From positions 1 to 40,474 of the forward strand of contig JAFXJK010000040.1 in the NCBI GenBank assembly GCA_017532355.1: a stretch of 40,474 nt of DNA, given 5' to 3'. Source of the stretch: Oscillospiraceae bacterium (GTDB lineage Bacteria > Bacillota_A > Clostridia > Oscillospirales > JAAYXM01). This document shows positions 16,021 to 25,171 of the stretch, piece after piece. The stretch's first letter is position 1. Every line of letters starts with the position of its first letter. A model generated the notes under the pieces. It was not told the DNA's origin and did not search any database. It saw only the letters and a list, made by a program, of their open reading frames with translations. The translations under genes and the position numbers were made by a program.

Positions 16021-16638
16021 TTAATAACATACAGTAAGTTTGTATCCCGGAATGGGAATTTCTCTGAAAGAAACGTTTTCGTGTTTTCCGTCTCTTGAGA
16101 TTGAAAGCACGTCAGACAAATCTACCGAAAGCTCTGTCGGCGGTATCAAAAAGCCGCTGCCGTCAAGCTTTACATAGCTTTCTTTTGCCGTCCACAATCT
16201 CGCAAATTCTTCATTGCGAGCCGATTTATCAAGACTCATAAGAAAATCAAATTCACTGTCTGCTGTCACCTTTCGTATGAGCTTTTCGCTTGCTCCCGAA
16301 ATCTTTTCGACATCCACACCGACTTCTCTATCATATATGGCACAGACAGCATAGTCTCCGCTGTGAGAAAGACTAAAAAATATATCGCAGCTGTCTTTAA
16401 GATACGGTTTTCCGTTCTCGCCATACACTATGGAGAAAGCAGAAACTCCTGACTCCGAAAGGCAATCCTGCAAAAGAACGCTTGCGGCAAGCGCTCTTTT
16501 TTTATCGTCTTCCTTACGGTATGAGTCCACTCTTTCTCTGCGCTCGGCGCAAAGCGAGATGTATGCCTTTTCGTATTTCTCAGGTGCATCAAAAGCACTT
16601 ATCTCGCACACTTTGACAACAGGTTCTTTAAGTTTCAT
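16021..16638 (-). CDS. Sfp-type 4'-phosphopantetheinyl transferase
   Basis: This 205-aa enzyme transfers phosphopantetheine from CoA to a carrier-protein serine. The two family motifs are present: VGVDVEKI (about 106-113, Mg/CoA ligands) and WTAKESYVK (about 150-158). FFSLSHSGDYAVCAI is the conserved SHS strand. Length is slightly under Sfp (224 aa). It starts 11 nt after the ABC exporter stop and is probably the last gene of that operon. No peptide or polyketide synthase is in this window, so its carrier-protein target is unknown; it could serve fatty-acid ACP. Confidence 0.88.
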   Translation of the reverse strand: MKLKEPVVKVCEISAFDAPEKYEKAYISLCAERRERVDSYRKEDDKKRALAASVLLQDCLSESGVSAFSIVYGENGKPYLKDSCDIFFSLSHSGDYAVCAIYDREVGVDVEKISGASEKLIRKVTADSEFDFLMSLDKSARNEEFARLWTAKESYVKLDGSGFLIPPTELSVDLSDVLSISRDGKHENVSFREIPIPGYKLTVCY

Positions 16639-16649
16639 CGTTCTTCCCC

Positions 16650-18566
16650 TTACTCAAGCTCGAACGCGCCTGTATAAAGCTGATAGTAAGTTCCCTTCTT
16701 CGCTACCAGCTCATCGTGCGTTCCGCGCTCGATAATCTCACCCTTATCAAGAACCATAATCACGTTTGAATTCTTGACAGTTGAAAGCCTGTGTGCAATG
16801 ACAAAGACGGTTCTATCCTCCATAAGCTTATCCATGCCACGTTGAACTATCTGCTCTGTGTGCGTATCTATGGAAGACGTTGCCTCGTCAAGAATCATAA
16901 CGGGTGGGTCGCAAACTGCGGCACGGGCGATTGCGAGTAGCTGTCGCTGTCCCTGACTCAGGTTCTCACCGTTGTTCGTAACGAGCGTGTCATAACCTTT
17001 GGGAAGCCTTGTAATGAAGTCATCAGCACCGGCAAGAACTGCAGCCTCTTTTACCTGCTCATCCGTTGCGGCAAGGTTGCCGTAGCGGATATTTTCCATA
17101 ATTGTTCCCGTGAAGAGATTTGTTTCCTGCAGAACAAGACCGAGAGAGCGTCTTAAATCGTGTTTTCTGATTTTGTTTATATTTATGCCGTCATATCTGA
17201 TTTTACCGTCTTCGATGTCATAGAATCGGTTAAAAAGGTTTGTTATGGTTGTCTTGCCTGCTCCCGTCGCACCGACAAAGGCAACCTTCTGCCCCGGTTT
17301 TGCATAGACGCTTATATTCTTAAGCACCTGCTTACCCTCGACATAGGAAAAATCCACATCCGTCATCTGAATGTCTCCGCAAAGACGAGTATAGGTAAGC
17401 GTCCCGTCTGATTTATGCGGATGGCGCCATGCCCAGATGCCCGTTTTCTCCTCTGTTTCTGTAATATTGCCGTTTTCATCGACCTTTGCGTTGACGAGAG
17501 TTACATATCCCTCATCCGCCTCTTCTTCAGCATCAATCAGTTCAAAGACACGTGCAGCACCTGCACCTGCCATAACGATTGAGTTAATCTGCTGGGAGAG
17601 CTGGTTTACGTTTCCGGTAAACTGCTTTGTCATATTGAGAAATGGCAGGAGAACGTCAATTGTGAGTACCCCTATTCCACCGACTATTACGTTTGATACT
17701 GCGATATTCGGGACTTTAAGTGTAAGAAACACACCACCGACTATGGCAATAACAACATAGAGGATATTTCCGACGTTGTTGATAATCGGGCCGAGGATAT
17801 TTGCGTACGCGTGCGCCTTCATACTGTCTCGAAAGAGGGTTTCGTTGACTTCCTTAAACTCCTTGCCTGCCGCTTCCTCGCGGTTAAATACCTTTACGAC
17901 CTTCTGCCCGTTCATCATTTCCTGAATGTACGCTTCAGTCTTACCTATCGCTTTCTGCTGACGCATAAAGAACTTTGCCGATCCGCCACCAACGATTTTA
18001 CTTATATTGATCATAAGGAATACACCGAGCACAACAACGAGCGTCAGCCATACGCTGTAATAGAGCATTATGGCAAGAACCGAGATTATGATTACTCCTG
18101 CGCGAAGGAACGTAGGCAGGGACTGCGAAACGAGCTGTCGCAGAGTATCAATATCATTTGTATATCGGCTCATTATATCGCCGTGCTTATTCGTGTCAAA
18201 ATACTTTACTGGCAGATTCTGCATTTTTTCAAACATACAGCGACGAAGCTTATCGAGAAAGCCTTGAGTTATAACCGCCATAAGCTGTGTGTACGCGGTA
18301 ATTGACGCAAGTGAGATGACATACAGAACGACGAGCAAAACTACCTTCGGGATTATTACCTTTGATGCCGCCGTCCAATCCCCGCTTTTTACAAAAATTC
18401 CGATATCAGAGAGAATCTGTTGCTGGAACACAGCAGGAATCGCCGCGGTTACCGAAGAAATTATTATACAGATAATCACGATGGCGAGAAGCCCCGGATA
18501 TTGCTTAAAAAGGAAGCCAAATACTCTTTTTAAGGTTGAGGGATCAATTTTTCTTTTCTTATTCAT
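16650..18566 (-). CDS. ABC exporter half-transporter with canonical ATP site
   Basis: This 638-aa protein has an N-terminal six-helix membrane domain and a C-terminal ATPase. Walker A is GATGAGKTT, the signature LSQGQRQ, catalytic E561 in VMILDEATSS, and H592 in VIAHRLST. A 50-residue linker rich in Glu and Asn, including WAWRHPHKSDG, precedes the ATPase, as in MdlB/LmrD-type subunits. The gene overlaps the upstream half-transporter by 8 nt. Together they should form a type IV heterodimeric exporter like TM287/288 or BmrCD; substrates of such pairs are often drugs or lipids. Confidence 0.93.
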   Translation of the reverse strand: MNKKRKIDPSTLKRVFGFLFKQYPGLLAIVIICIIISSVTAAIPAVFQQQILSDIGIFVKSGDWTAASKVIIPKVVLLVVLYVISLASITAYTQLMAVITQGFLDKLRRCMFEKMQNLPVKYFDTNKHGDIMSRYTNDIDTLRQLVSQSLPTFLRAGVIIISVLAIMLYYSVWLTLVVVLGVFLMINISKIVGGGSAKFFMRQQKAIGKTEAYIQEMMNGQKVVKVFNREEAAGKEFKEVNETLFRDSMKAHAYANILGPIINNVGNILYVVIAIVGGVFLTLKVPNIAVSNVIVGGIGVLTIDVLLPFLNMTKQFTGNVNQLSQQINSIVMAGAGAARVFELIDAEEEADEGYVTLVNAKVDENGNITETEEKTGIWAWRHPHKSDGTLTYTRLCGDIQMTDVDFSYVEGKQVLKNISVYAKPGQKVAFVGATGAGKTTITNLFNRFYDIEDGKIRYDGININKIRKHDLRRSLGLVLQETNLFTGTIMENIRYGNLAATDEQVKEAAVLAGADDFITRLPKGYDTLVTNNGENLSQGQRQLLAIARAAVCDPPVMILDEATSSIDTHTEQIVQRGMDKLMEDRTVFVIAHRLSTVKNSNVIMVLDKGEIIERGTHDELVAKKGTYYQLYTGAFELE

Positions 18567-20298
18567 CTTCTCCCCCTCCTATCTGTTCTTCATAAATTTC
18601 CTTATATATCTCGCAACTTGAGAGAAGCGTCGCATGGTTTCCAAAAGCTACGACGCTGCCGCGATCCATAACGATTATTATGTCGGACTCCTTGACGGAC
18701 GCAACTCTCTGCGCGATTATAATCTTGGTTGTTTCAGGGATGTATTCCTTGAATGCAAGTCTTATCTTCGCATCAGTCTTTGTGTCAACTGCGCTTGTTG
18801 AATCGTCGAGGATGAGAACCTTAGGCTTTTTGAGAAGCGCACGGGCGATACACAGACGCTGTTTCTGTCCGCCCGACACGTTAGTACCGCCCTGCTCGAT
18901 ATACGTTTCGTATCCGTCAGGGAAAGTTCTTATAAACTCATCAGCCTGGGCAAACTCGCACGCACTCTGTATTTCCTCATCGCTTGCGTTCACGTCGCCC
19001 CACAAGAGGTTTTCGCGAATTGTTCCCGAGAATAGCTGATTTTTCTGAAGCACCATCGCAACACTGTCGCGAAGGGTTTTGAGGTCGTAGTCGCGGACAT
19101 TCACACCGCCGACCAAAACCTCACCGTTCGTAGCATCATAGAGACGCGGAATGAGCTGAACGAGCGTTGACTTACCGGAACCCGTACCGCCGATTACGCC
19201 GACAGTCATACCTGACTCAATCTTTAAGTTAACACCCTCAAGCGCACACTTTTCGGATTCTGCAAAGTATTTAAAATCTACGTTGCGAAACTCGATTGAA
19301 CCGTCTTCAACCTCAAAAACAGGTTCTTTGGGATTTATTATAGTCGGCTCTTCATCCAATATCTCTGTTATTCTCTTCATTGATTCAATAGAAATCGTAA
19401 TCATTACGTATATCATCGAGAGCATCATAAGAGACATAAGAACCTGCATTCCGTAAGTGAGGATTGCAGAAATATGACCTACATCAAGGTCAAGCCCCCG
19501 GCTTGAGATTACCATATACGAGCCGAACGAGAGAGAGAATACCATTATGATATAGAGGCAAACCTGCATTATCGGCTGGTTGAACGCAACGATTCTCTCT
19601 GCCCTTGTAAAGTCGTCCCTTATATCGCCCGCTGCCTTTGCAAACTTTTCTTTTTCAAACTCTTCTTTTGCGAAGCCTTTTACAACGCGCATGCCTCGGA
19701 CGTTTTCTTCAATTGACTCATTTAGCTTGTCGTACTTTTTGAAAACGCGCTTGAACGCAGGCATTGCTTTGCGGCTTACTATATAAAGACCTACAACGAT
19801 AATCGGAACTGCTATGACAAAGACCATAGCAAGCTTTCCGCCCATAACGTATGCCATAATTATCGAGAAAATAAACATAAGCGGAGAACGGATGGCAGTT
19901 CTGATAAGCATCATAAACGACATCTGAACATTGACAACATCGGTCGTAAGACGCGTTACGAGCGACGACGATGAAAAACGGTCAACGTTATCAAATGAGA
20001 AGGTCTGGATTTTGTCGAATAAGTCGTTTCTGAGGTTTCTTGCAAAACCTGACGATGCCTTTGCACTCGTGTACCCTGCCGCACCGCCAAAAGAAAGCGA
20101 AATAATCGCCAGAGCAACAAGGATTCCGCCCGTTGTAAGAAGTTTTGAAAGCTCAATACCCTCTTTGATCTGATTCATGAGATTTGCCGTAATAAACGGA
20201 ATTATACACTCAATTATAGCTTCTCCTACCATAAAAAGAAATGTTATTATAGCAGGGGTTTTAAACTCCCTTACCGAACGCAGTAATTTCCTTATCAT
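18559..20298 (-). CDS. ABC exporter half-transporter with degenerate ATP site
   Basis: This 579-aa protein has a six-helix membrane domain (about 1-310) and an ATPase with Walker A GGTGSGKST and signature VSGGQKQR. The catalytic Glu is replaced by D499 in VLILDDSTSA, and the switch His by Q530 in IIIAQRVAS. This double change marks the non-hydrolysing site of heterodimeric exporters. The signature motif is intact and would serve the partner's functional site. GAGG lies 8 nt upstream of the ATG. It is first in a three-gene operon with its partner and a PPTase. Confidence 0.93.
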   Translation of the reverse strand: MIRKLLRSVREFKTPAIITFLFMVGEAIIECIIPFITANLMNQIKEGIELSKLLTTGGILVALAIISLSFGGAAGYTSAKASSGFARNLRNDLFDKIQTFSFDNVDRFSSSSLVTRLTTDVVNVQMSFMMLIRTAIRSPLMFIFSIIMAYVMGGKLAMVFVIAVPIIVVGLYIVSRKAMPAFKRVFKKYDKLNESIEENVRGMRVVKGFAKEEFEKEKFAKAAGDIRDDFTRAERIVAFNQPIMQVCLYIIMVFSLSFGSYMVISSRGLDLDVGHISAILTYGMQVLMSLMMLSMIYVMITISIESMKRITEILDEEPTIINPKEPVFEVEDGSIEFRNVDFKYFAESEKCALEGVNLKIESGMTVGVIGGTGSGKSTLVQLIPRLYDATNGEVLVGGVNVRDYDLKTLRDSVAMVLQKNQLFSGTIRENLLWGDVNASDEEIQSACEFAQADEFIRTFPDGYETYIEQGGTNVSGGQKQRLCIARALLKKPKVLILDDSTSAVDTKTDAKIRLAFKEYIPETTKIIIAQRVASVKESDIIIVMDRGSVVAFGNHATLLSSCEIYKEIYEEQIGGGEDE

Positions 20299-20341
20299 TT
20301 ATCTTACCTCGATTTTCCAAAAAATTACCATTATATATTAT

Positions 20342-20370
20342 ATTCTATCAATTCTTTCCTATGCTGTCAA
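20342..20370 (-). promoter_or_regulatory. Sigma-A promoter for the ABC exporter operon
   Basis: On the minus strand TTGACA (20365-20370), a 17-bp spacer and TAGAAT (20342-20347) lie 44 bp upstream of the first ATG. Confidence 0.7.
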
Positions 20371-20449
20371 TTAAACGAAATGTAACTTTTTTGATAACAT
20401 AATTATTTTTCTTTTTTCGGGGAATATATAAGTGAAAGGAGAATTTTGC

Positions 20450-20965
20450 ATGAAGAAGTTTTTTACATTCGCACTTATATTCACGCTCGTTTTTTCACTT
20501 GCTGCATGCGGCAAAGATGACAAACCGACAGAAACACCGGAAAACACAACTCTCGGTCAGACTCTTCTGTCTGTTTTCCGTGAAAACTCAAGAAGCACTC
20601 CCGAGCAAATTGCAAACGCCTGTCTCTCCTCGCCTGCAATCGAGTTCATGGGTAGCGTAATGCCCGTTGAAGAAGGTGCTCTTATGGGGCTCGATGCAGA
20701 AATTAACGGTTTTTCAGAAGGATATATGTTTGCACCTAACATCGGAACGATCCCGTTTGTCGGATATGTTTTAGATGCAGGCGAAAAAGCACCTGAACTT
20801 GTTGAAACCTTAAAGAAGAACGCAAACCCGAGATGGAACATCTGCACAGAAGCAGAAGAGACAATTGTCGAAGAAAAGGACGGCAAGGTCTTCTTCCTGA
20901 TGTGTCCGAAAGATTTATCAACGACTGACGGCGATGTTTCAGCGGACGAAAATATCGCACCGTAA
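20450..20965 (+). CDS. Small lipoprotein of unknown function
   Basis: This 171-aa lipoprotein has lipobox LAAC (C21). The mature part has a Thr/Glu-rich linker followed by one compact domain containing GFSEGYMFAPNIGTIPFVGYVL and NPRWNICTEAEE. The overall pattern is faintly like DUF4358 lipoproteins, but the family is not recognised with confidence. ATG 20450 was chosen because AAAGGAG lies 9 nt upstream; the GTG at 20432 would place that site inside the gene. It stands alone between a divergent exporter operon and a convergent terminator. No convincing promoter was identified. Confidence 0.8.
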   Translation: MKKFFTFALIFTLVFSLAACGKDDKPTETPENTTLGQTLLSVFRENSRSTPEQIANACLSSPAIEFMGSVMPVEEGALMGLDAEINGFSEGYMFAPNIGTIPFVGYVLDAGEKAPELVETLKKNANPRWNICTEAEETIVEEKDGKVFFLMCPKDLSTTDGDVSADENIAP

Positions 20966-20966
20966 A

Positions 20967-21000
20967 AAAAGAGCTTGTCAGGAACCTGACAAGCTCTTTT
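20967..21000. terminator. Bidirectional terminator closing the Hdr-Flx operon
   Basis: Complementary arms of about 15 bp (20967-20981 and 20986-21000) around GAAC are flanked by A and T tracts. It lies 7 bp beyond the flavoprotein stop and 2 bp beyond the lipoprotein stop. Confidence 0.88.
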
Positions 21001-21007
21001 AAGTTAG

Positions 21008-22612
21008 TTATATATCTTTCTGATTTGTGTAGTTCGGGAGAAGCTTCGGAGAAACTTTCTCTGTCTTGATGCCGCCTTTTTCGATTTCATTCTCGAATTT
21101 AGCGATATGATCAAGTGTGAGCTTTCCTACCTTTACATCCTTGCATACAGCCGCAGCACTCTTACCTGCAGAACGACCGAATACGATGATGTCGAGGAGC
21201 GAGTTACCCATAAGTCTGTTCTTACCGTGGATTCCGCCAACTGCCTCACCTGCAACGAAGAGGTTCTTGACATTTGTTGTCATACCGTCCGGAGTGATGT
21301 CAAGACCACCATTCTGGTAGTGGAGTGTCGGGTAAATGAGGATCGGCTCCTTGCGGATGTCGATGCCGTACTTACCGAACATACGCATCATTGCCGGAAT
21401 ACGAGCTTCGATTGTTCCCTCACCCCCGATTGCTTCGATCATCGGAGTGTCAAGCCATACTGCGAGGCCGTTACCTGTGTTTACGCCGTTACCGCGTGTT
21501 GAACACTCACGGATGATTGATGCAGCGGAAACGTCACGAGTCTCAAGCGGATGCATGAATGCTTCACCGTTTACGTTGATGAGCTTTGCGCCGAGAGAAC
21601 GGACCTTTTCAGTAACGAGAGCACCAAAAATCTGTTCCGGGAAAGCAGCACCCGTCGGGTGGTACTGAAGTGTTTCAGCATAAAGAAGCTTTGCACCGAC
21701 ACGGTAACCGAGGACGAGTCCGTCAGCTGTAGCACCGTAGTGGTTGGATGTCGGGAAGCCCTGGTAGTGCATACGACCTGCACCGCCTGTTGCGATGATA
21801 ACGGTCTTTGCCTTTGCAACGAGGAGTTCCTTTGTTTCCATATTCATAAGAACAGCTCCTGCAGCGTTGCCCTTATCGTCGAGGATAATTTCAATAGCTG
21901 CTGTGAAGTCAACAACCGGAATGTTGCGGTTGAGAACTTCGTCACGGAGAGTTCTCATAATCTCAGCACCGGAATAGTCCTTTGCAGCGTGCATACGCTT
22001 ACGGGATGTACCGCCGCCGTGAGTTGTAATCATTGTTCCCTCTTCGTCCTTATCGAACTCAACACCGAGGTTTGAGAGCCACTGGATAGCTTCAGGAGCG
22101 TCACAAACGAGCTTTGAAAGAAGCTCAGGCTTTGCTGCGAAGTGACCACCACCGAAAGCGTCAACATAGTGGATAGCCGGAGAATCGTTCGGCTTGTCAG
22201 CTGCCTGAATTCCGCCTTCTGCCATCATTGTGTTAGCGTCACCGATACGGAGCTTTGTAACGATCATAACGTTTGCGCCTGCTTCGTGTGCCTCAATAGC
22301 TGCAGAAGAACCTGCGCCACCGCCGCCGATAACGAGAACGTCAACATCGTAGTCAGGAGCTGTAAGATCAACATCGTCTGCAGAAATACGGCTGTGAGCC
22401 TGGAGAATTTCTGCGAGCTGTGACGGAACCTTATCGCCCTTATTCGGACCAATCTTGAGTTCTACGAACTCGCTTGTCTTATAGTCCGGATGGTATTCTG
22501 CAAGAAGATCTTCCTTCTGCTTTGCAGTCATACGAGCCGGCTCGAGAGCTATGTTTTTCTCTCTTGCAGCTTCTACTGCTGCAAGTGATTTCTGTAAACT
22601 TTCAGGATACAT
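21008..22612 (-). CDS. Soluble fumarate-reductase-type flavoprotein (FrdA/SdhA family)
   Basis: This 534-aa FAD protein is the last gene of the Hdr-Flx operon. An unusual N-terminal extension of about 88 residues precedes the FAD motif VIGGGGAGSSAA (94-105). Fumarate reductase residues are retained: H318 in YHPTG, E335 in VTEKVR, catalytic R359 in RDVSAAS, H431 in HYQNGG and R466 in NRLMGNSLLD. The FAD-linking His of membrane FrdA is N127 here (NTMMAEGG), so FAD is probably non-covalent. No signal peptide or anchor subunit is present. GGAGG lies 7 nt before the ATG. It should reduce fumarate or a related enoate in the cytosol; succinate oxidation is less likely. NadB is excluded by context. 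Confidence 0.88.
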   Translation of the reverse strand: MYPESLQKSLAAVEAAREKNIALEPARMTAKQKEDLLAEYHPDYKTSEFVELKIGPNKGDKVPSQLAEILQAHSRISADDVDLTAPDYDVDVLVIGGGGAGSSAAIEAHEAGANVMIVTKLRIGDANTMMAEGGIQAADKPNDSPAIHYVDAFGGGHFAAKPELLSKLVCDAPEAIQWLSNLGVEFDKDEEGTMITTHGGGTSRKRMHAAKDYSGAEIMRTLRDEVLNRNIPVVDFTAAIEIILDDKGNAAGAVLMNMETKELLVAKAKTVIIATGGAGRMHYQGFPTSNHYGATADGLVLGYRVGAKLLYAETLQYHPTGAAFPEQIFGALVTEKVRSLGAKLINVNGEAFMHPLETRDVSAASIIRECSTRGNGVNTGNGLAVWLDTPMIEAIGGEGTIEARIPAMMRMFGKYGIDIRKEPILIYPTLHYQNGGLDITPDGMTTNVKNLFVAGEAVGGIHGKNRLMGNSLLDIIVFGRSAGKSAAAVCKDVKVGKLTLDHIAKFENEIEKGGIKTEKVSPKLLPNYTNQKDI

Positions 22613-22629
22613 TGCAATTCCTCCCTCTT

Positions 22630-23304
22630 CTACTTCTCAATCTCGCGGTTGTTATAAAGCTCTTTGATTTCATCAATCGGCTTCTGCATGAGAGCTTCGA
22701 TGAGCTCTGTGAAGGTACCGTCTTTGATTTCCTTAACGCGTTCATCAAGGTGAGCGCATCCCGGAGCCAAATACTTACCGTTGATTCTGCGAGCAAGCAT
22801 TGCAACCTGCGGATGAGAGATGCCAGCCGGGCAACGTGACGAGCAGACGCCGCACATTACGCAGTCAAAAGACTCTTCTGCGCAGTTCTCAAAGTCGCCG
22901 CGCTGTGCGTATGCAATGTACTGCATAACGTTGAGCTCCTGTGTGCAAGCCTTTGTGCAGGCGTTGCAGCCGATGCAGGAATAAATCTCAGGATAGAGCT
23001 GCATCATGACAGACTCGTTTGTCTGGATTTTTTCCATATCGTAAACCTGCTTGACAAGCGGGAAGAACGGAAGAGTTGCAATATACATATTGTCCTCTAC
23101 CTTTGTCTGGCAAGCGAGGCAAGCCTTAAGCTCGGGGTCACCCTTGATACGATAGATTGTTGCACAAGCACCGCAGAAACCGTTGCGGCAGCCACATCCT
23201 CTGACAAGCTGATATCCTGCGTATTCCATCGCCTTCATGATTGTAAGATTGTCCGGAACCGCATACTTCTTGCCAAAGAGAAAAATATTTACCATATTCT
23301 CCAT
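22630..23304 (-). CDS. SdhB/TfrB-like iron-sulfur protein
   Basis: This 224-aa electron carrier has an N-terminal plant-type [2Fe-2S] ferredoxin domain with C39, C44, C47 and C62 or C65 (GCRNGFCGAC...CLAC). Two CxxCxxCxxxC motifs follow (C110/113/116/120 and C148/151/154/158). The layout matches SdhB/FrdB and the N-terminal half of methanogen TfrB. It lacks TfrB's C-terminal CCG domain, a role that the separate HdrB here could fill. A Shine-Dalgarno AAAGGAG precedes the ATG, and the flavoprotein starts 17 nt downstream. It most likely links the Hdr-Flx module to the flavoprotein. Confidence 0.9.
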   Translation of the reverse strand: MENMVNIFLFGKKYAVPDNLTIMKAMEYAGYQLVRGCGCRNGFCGACATIYRIKGDPELKACLACQTKVEDNMYIATLPFFPLVKQVYDMEKIQTNESVMMQLYPEIYSCIGCNACTKACTQELNVMQYIAYAQRGDFENCAEESFDCVMCGVCSSRCPAGISHPQVAMLARRINGKYLAPGCAHLDERVKEIKDGTFTELIEALMQKPIDEIKELYNNREIEK

Positions 23305-23316
23305 ACTAACACTCCT

Positions 23317-24150
23317 TTAATATTCATCCGGAAGTTCGTTCAGCTCATCAAAGCGGAACACCGGACCGTCTTTACAAACATACTTTGAACCAACATTACA
23401 TCTTCCGCACTTACCTATACCGCACTTCATTTTAAGCTCAAGTGTTGTATAAATCTGCGTTTTCTCAAATCCGAGAGAGTAGAGACCTTCGAGCGTAAAC
23501 TTAATCATTATCGGAGGTCCGCAAAGAACTGCTGTCTTGTTTGTGTCAAAGCCGAGTTCCTTTACATAGTTCGGAACGAAACCGACATGGCCGTCCCATC
23601 CCTCCTGGGGATTGTCTATTGTAAGGTGAACATCAACATTTGCATCGTTTGCCCACTCTTCGATGATTTCGTTATAATCGAGAAGGTCGTCCTTGCTACG
23701 GGAACCGTAAACGATATCAATCTTACCGTAACGATCGCGGTAATGACGGCAGTAGTTGATTACCGAACGGAGCGGAGCAAGACCTACACCACCTGCAATA
23801 AAAAGGAGGTTCTTACCTGCAAACTCATCGTCAACCGGGAACGGCTTGCCGTACGGACCGCGGACTGTAACCTGCTGGCCTACCTCTGCGGCGTGAAGCC
23901 ACTCGGTAACACATCCGCACTTCTTGATTGAGAACTCCATAAACTCCGTATTTGTCGGAGAAGATGTGATAGAGAACATCGCCTCTCCTACACCCGGGAT
24001 AGAAAGCATTGCGCACTGACCGGGTCTGTGGTCAAACGGCTTCTTTCCGTCCGGAGTAACAACTCTGAATGTCTTTATATCCGGTGTATCAATTCTTACA
24101 TCGGTAATAACACCGATTACAGGAATCAATGCATCTGAAGAATTACTCAT
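23317..24150 (-). CDS. flxA: FlxA-like FAD/NAD(P)-binding oxidoreductase subunit
   Basis: This 277-aa subunit is of the ferredoxin-NADP reductase fold, as in FlxA, AsrB and PyrK. RPGQCAML and MFSITSSP (about 42-65) bind FAD, IAGGVGLAPLRS (118-129) binds the nicotinamide nucleotide, and CGIGKCGRCNVGSKYVCKDGPVF near the C-terminus binds a [2Fe-2S] cluster. It should be the NADH entry point of the complex. ATG 24150 was chosen because GGAGG lies 8 nt upstream; the open frame extends only to a TTG at 24165. It overlaps the preceding flxB stop by 8 nt. NADH rather than NADPH is inferred from the Rex site of the operon. Confidence 0.88.
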   Translation of the reverse strand: MSNSSDALIPVIGVITDVRIDTPDIKTFRVVTPDGKKPFDHRPGQCAMLSIPGVGEAMFSITSSPTNTEFMEFSIKKCGCVTEWLHAAEVGQQVTVRGPYGKPFPVDDEFAGKNLLFIAGGVGLAPLRSVINYCRHYRDRYGKIDIVYGSRSKDDLLDYNEIIEEWANDANVDVHLTIDNPQEGWDGHVGFVPNYVKELGFDTNKTAVLCGPPIMIKFTLEGLYSLGFEKTQIYTTLELKMKCGIGKCGRCNVGSKYVCKDGPVFRFDELNELPDEY

Positions 24151-25171
24151 TTTCTTTTCCTCCAATCGTTTTCATTACCTTTACAATGTTCATTGAAATC
24201 GGACATTTTGAAAGGCATCTTCCGCAACCTACGCAACCGAAGATTCCGTCGTTGTTTTCAGGATAATATACAAGCTTGTGCATAAATCTCTGGCGGAAAC
24301 GCTCTGTCTGAGTGAGACGCGGGTTGCCGTGAGCCATCTTTGTAAAATCTGAATACATACAGGAATCCCAGCAACGGAAGCGCTGAATTCCCTTTCCTGT
24401 ATTGAATTCCTTGATATCGTAGCACTGGCAGGTCGGGCAGACAAATGTGCAGGTACCGCAACCGAGGCATGTCTCTGCGAGGTCCTTCCACTGGGGAGCG
24501 TCGAAGAATTCCTTTGTCTTTCCGCCACCGAAGTTTGACGGGTCAAGATCGCGAAGCGGAAGCTTTGAAAGAATCTTCTTTGTTGCTTCCTTTTGAGCTT
24601 CCACTGCCTTATCATCGGCAGCTTCCGTGAAAGCTGCGATTTTCTTCATGAAACTTTCACCTTTCTCGGTGTTAGCACGAAGATAAAGCGCGTCGTCGCA
24701 TCTCCAGGCACTTACATCGCCTGTCGGCTCTGTGGCATCGATACCGAAAGCCGAACAGAAGCAGGTTTCACTCGGTCTTGCGCAAGCTACGGAAACGACT
24801 GTGCCATGCTCGCGGCGATCCTTATAGAAAGTATCAACCGGCTCTGTGAGGAAAACGCGGTCGAGAATCTCAAAGCTCTTTACGTCACACGGACGGACGC
24901 CGAAGATAACGTAATCTTCCTTTTCGTCGCGGATATCGATTATCTCGATATTCTTACCGTCGCGCTTGAACTCGACGAAGTTTTCCATCTGCGGAAAGAA
25001 AAAGTCCTTTGCGCTGCGAACTGTGTTGAGAGCCGAGCTCCATTCCTTTCCCTCTTCCCACTTTGCAAATCGTGCACAACCGTCGTCGCTGTCAACAGGG
25101 AGATAAAGCGGCATATCTGCTGAAATCGCGGCGAAGAAAGCGTTAAGCTTATCGTTTGAAATCTTAAGCAT
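24143..25171 (-). CDS. flxB: FlxB-like 4Fe-4S dicluster subunit
   Basis: This 342-aa iron-sulfur protein resembles AsrA, HydB and FlxB subunits. The N-terminal half has the family segment VIFGVRPCDVKSFEILDRVF and a Cys cluster in CARPSETCFCSAFG. Two [4Fe-4S] motifs follow: CLGCGTCTFVCPTCQC (about 236-251) and CVGCGRCLSKCP (about 316-327). Its start codon shares a base with the flxC stop (TAATG), a tight coupling. It should pass electrons from FlxA to FlxC/FlxD. Assignment of the letters B and C between the two similar subunits is tentative. Confidence 0.82.
   Translation of the reverse strand: MLKISNDKLNAFFAAISADMPLYLPVDSDDGCARFAKWEEGKEWSSALNTVRSAKDFFFPQMENFVEFKRDGKNIEIIDIRDEKEDYVIFGVRPCDVKSFEILDRVFLTEPVDTFYKDRREHGTVVSVACARPSETCFCSAFGIDATEPTGDVSAWRCDDALYLRANTEKGESFMKKIAAFTEAADDKAVEAQKEATKKILSKLPLRDLDPSNFGGGKTKEFFDAPQWKDLAETCLGCGTCTFVCPTCQCYDIKEFNTGKGIQRFRCWDSCMYSDFTKMAHGNPRLTQTERFRQRFMHKLVYYPENNDGIFGCVGCGRCLSKCPISMNIVKVMKTIGGKENE

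Noticed and set aside
21107..22075. Long Cys- and Thr-rich plus-strand ORFs opposite the flavoprotein gene
   Set aside because: They are antisense to a protein with clear catalytic motifs; their composition follows from its codon use, and they have no start signals.
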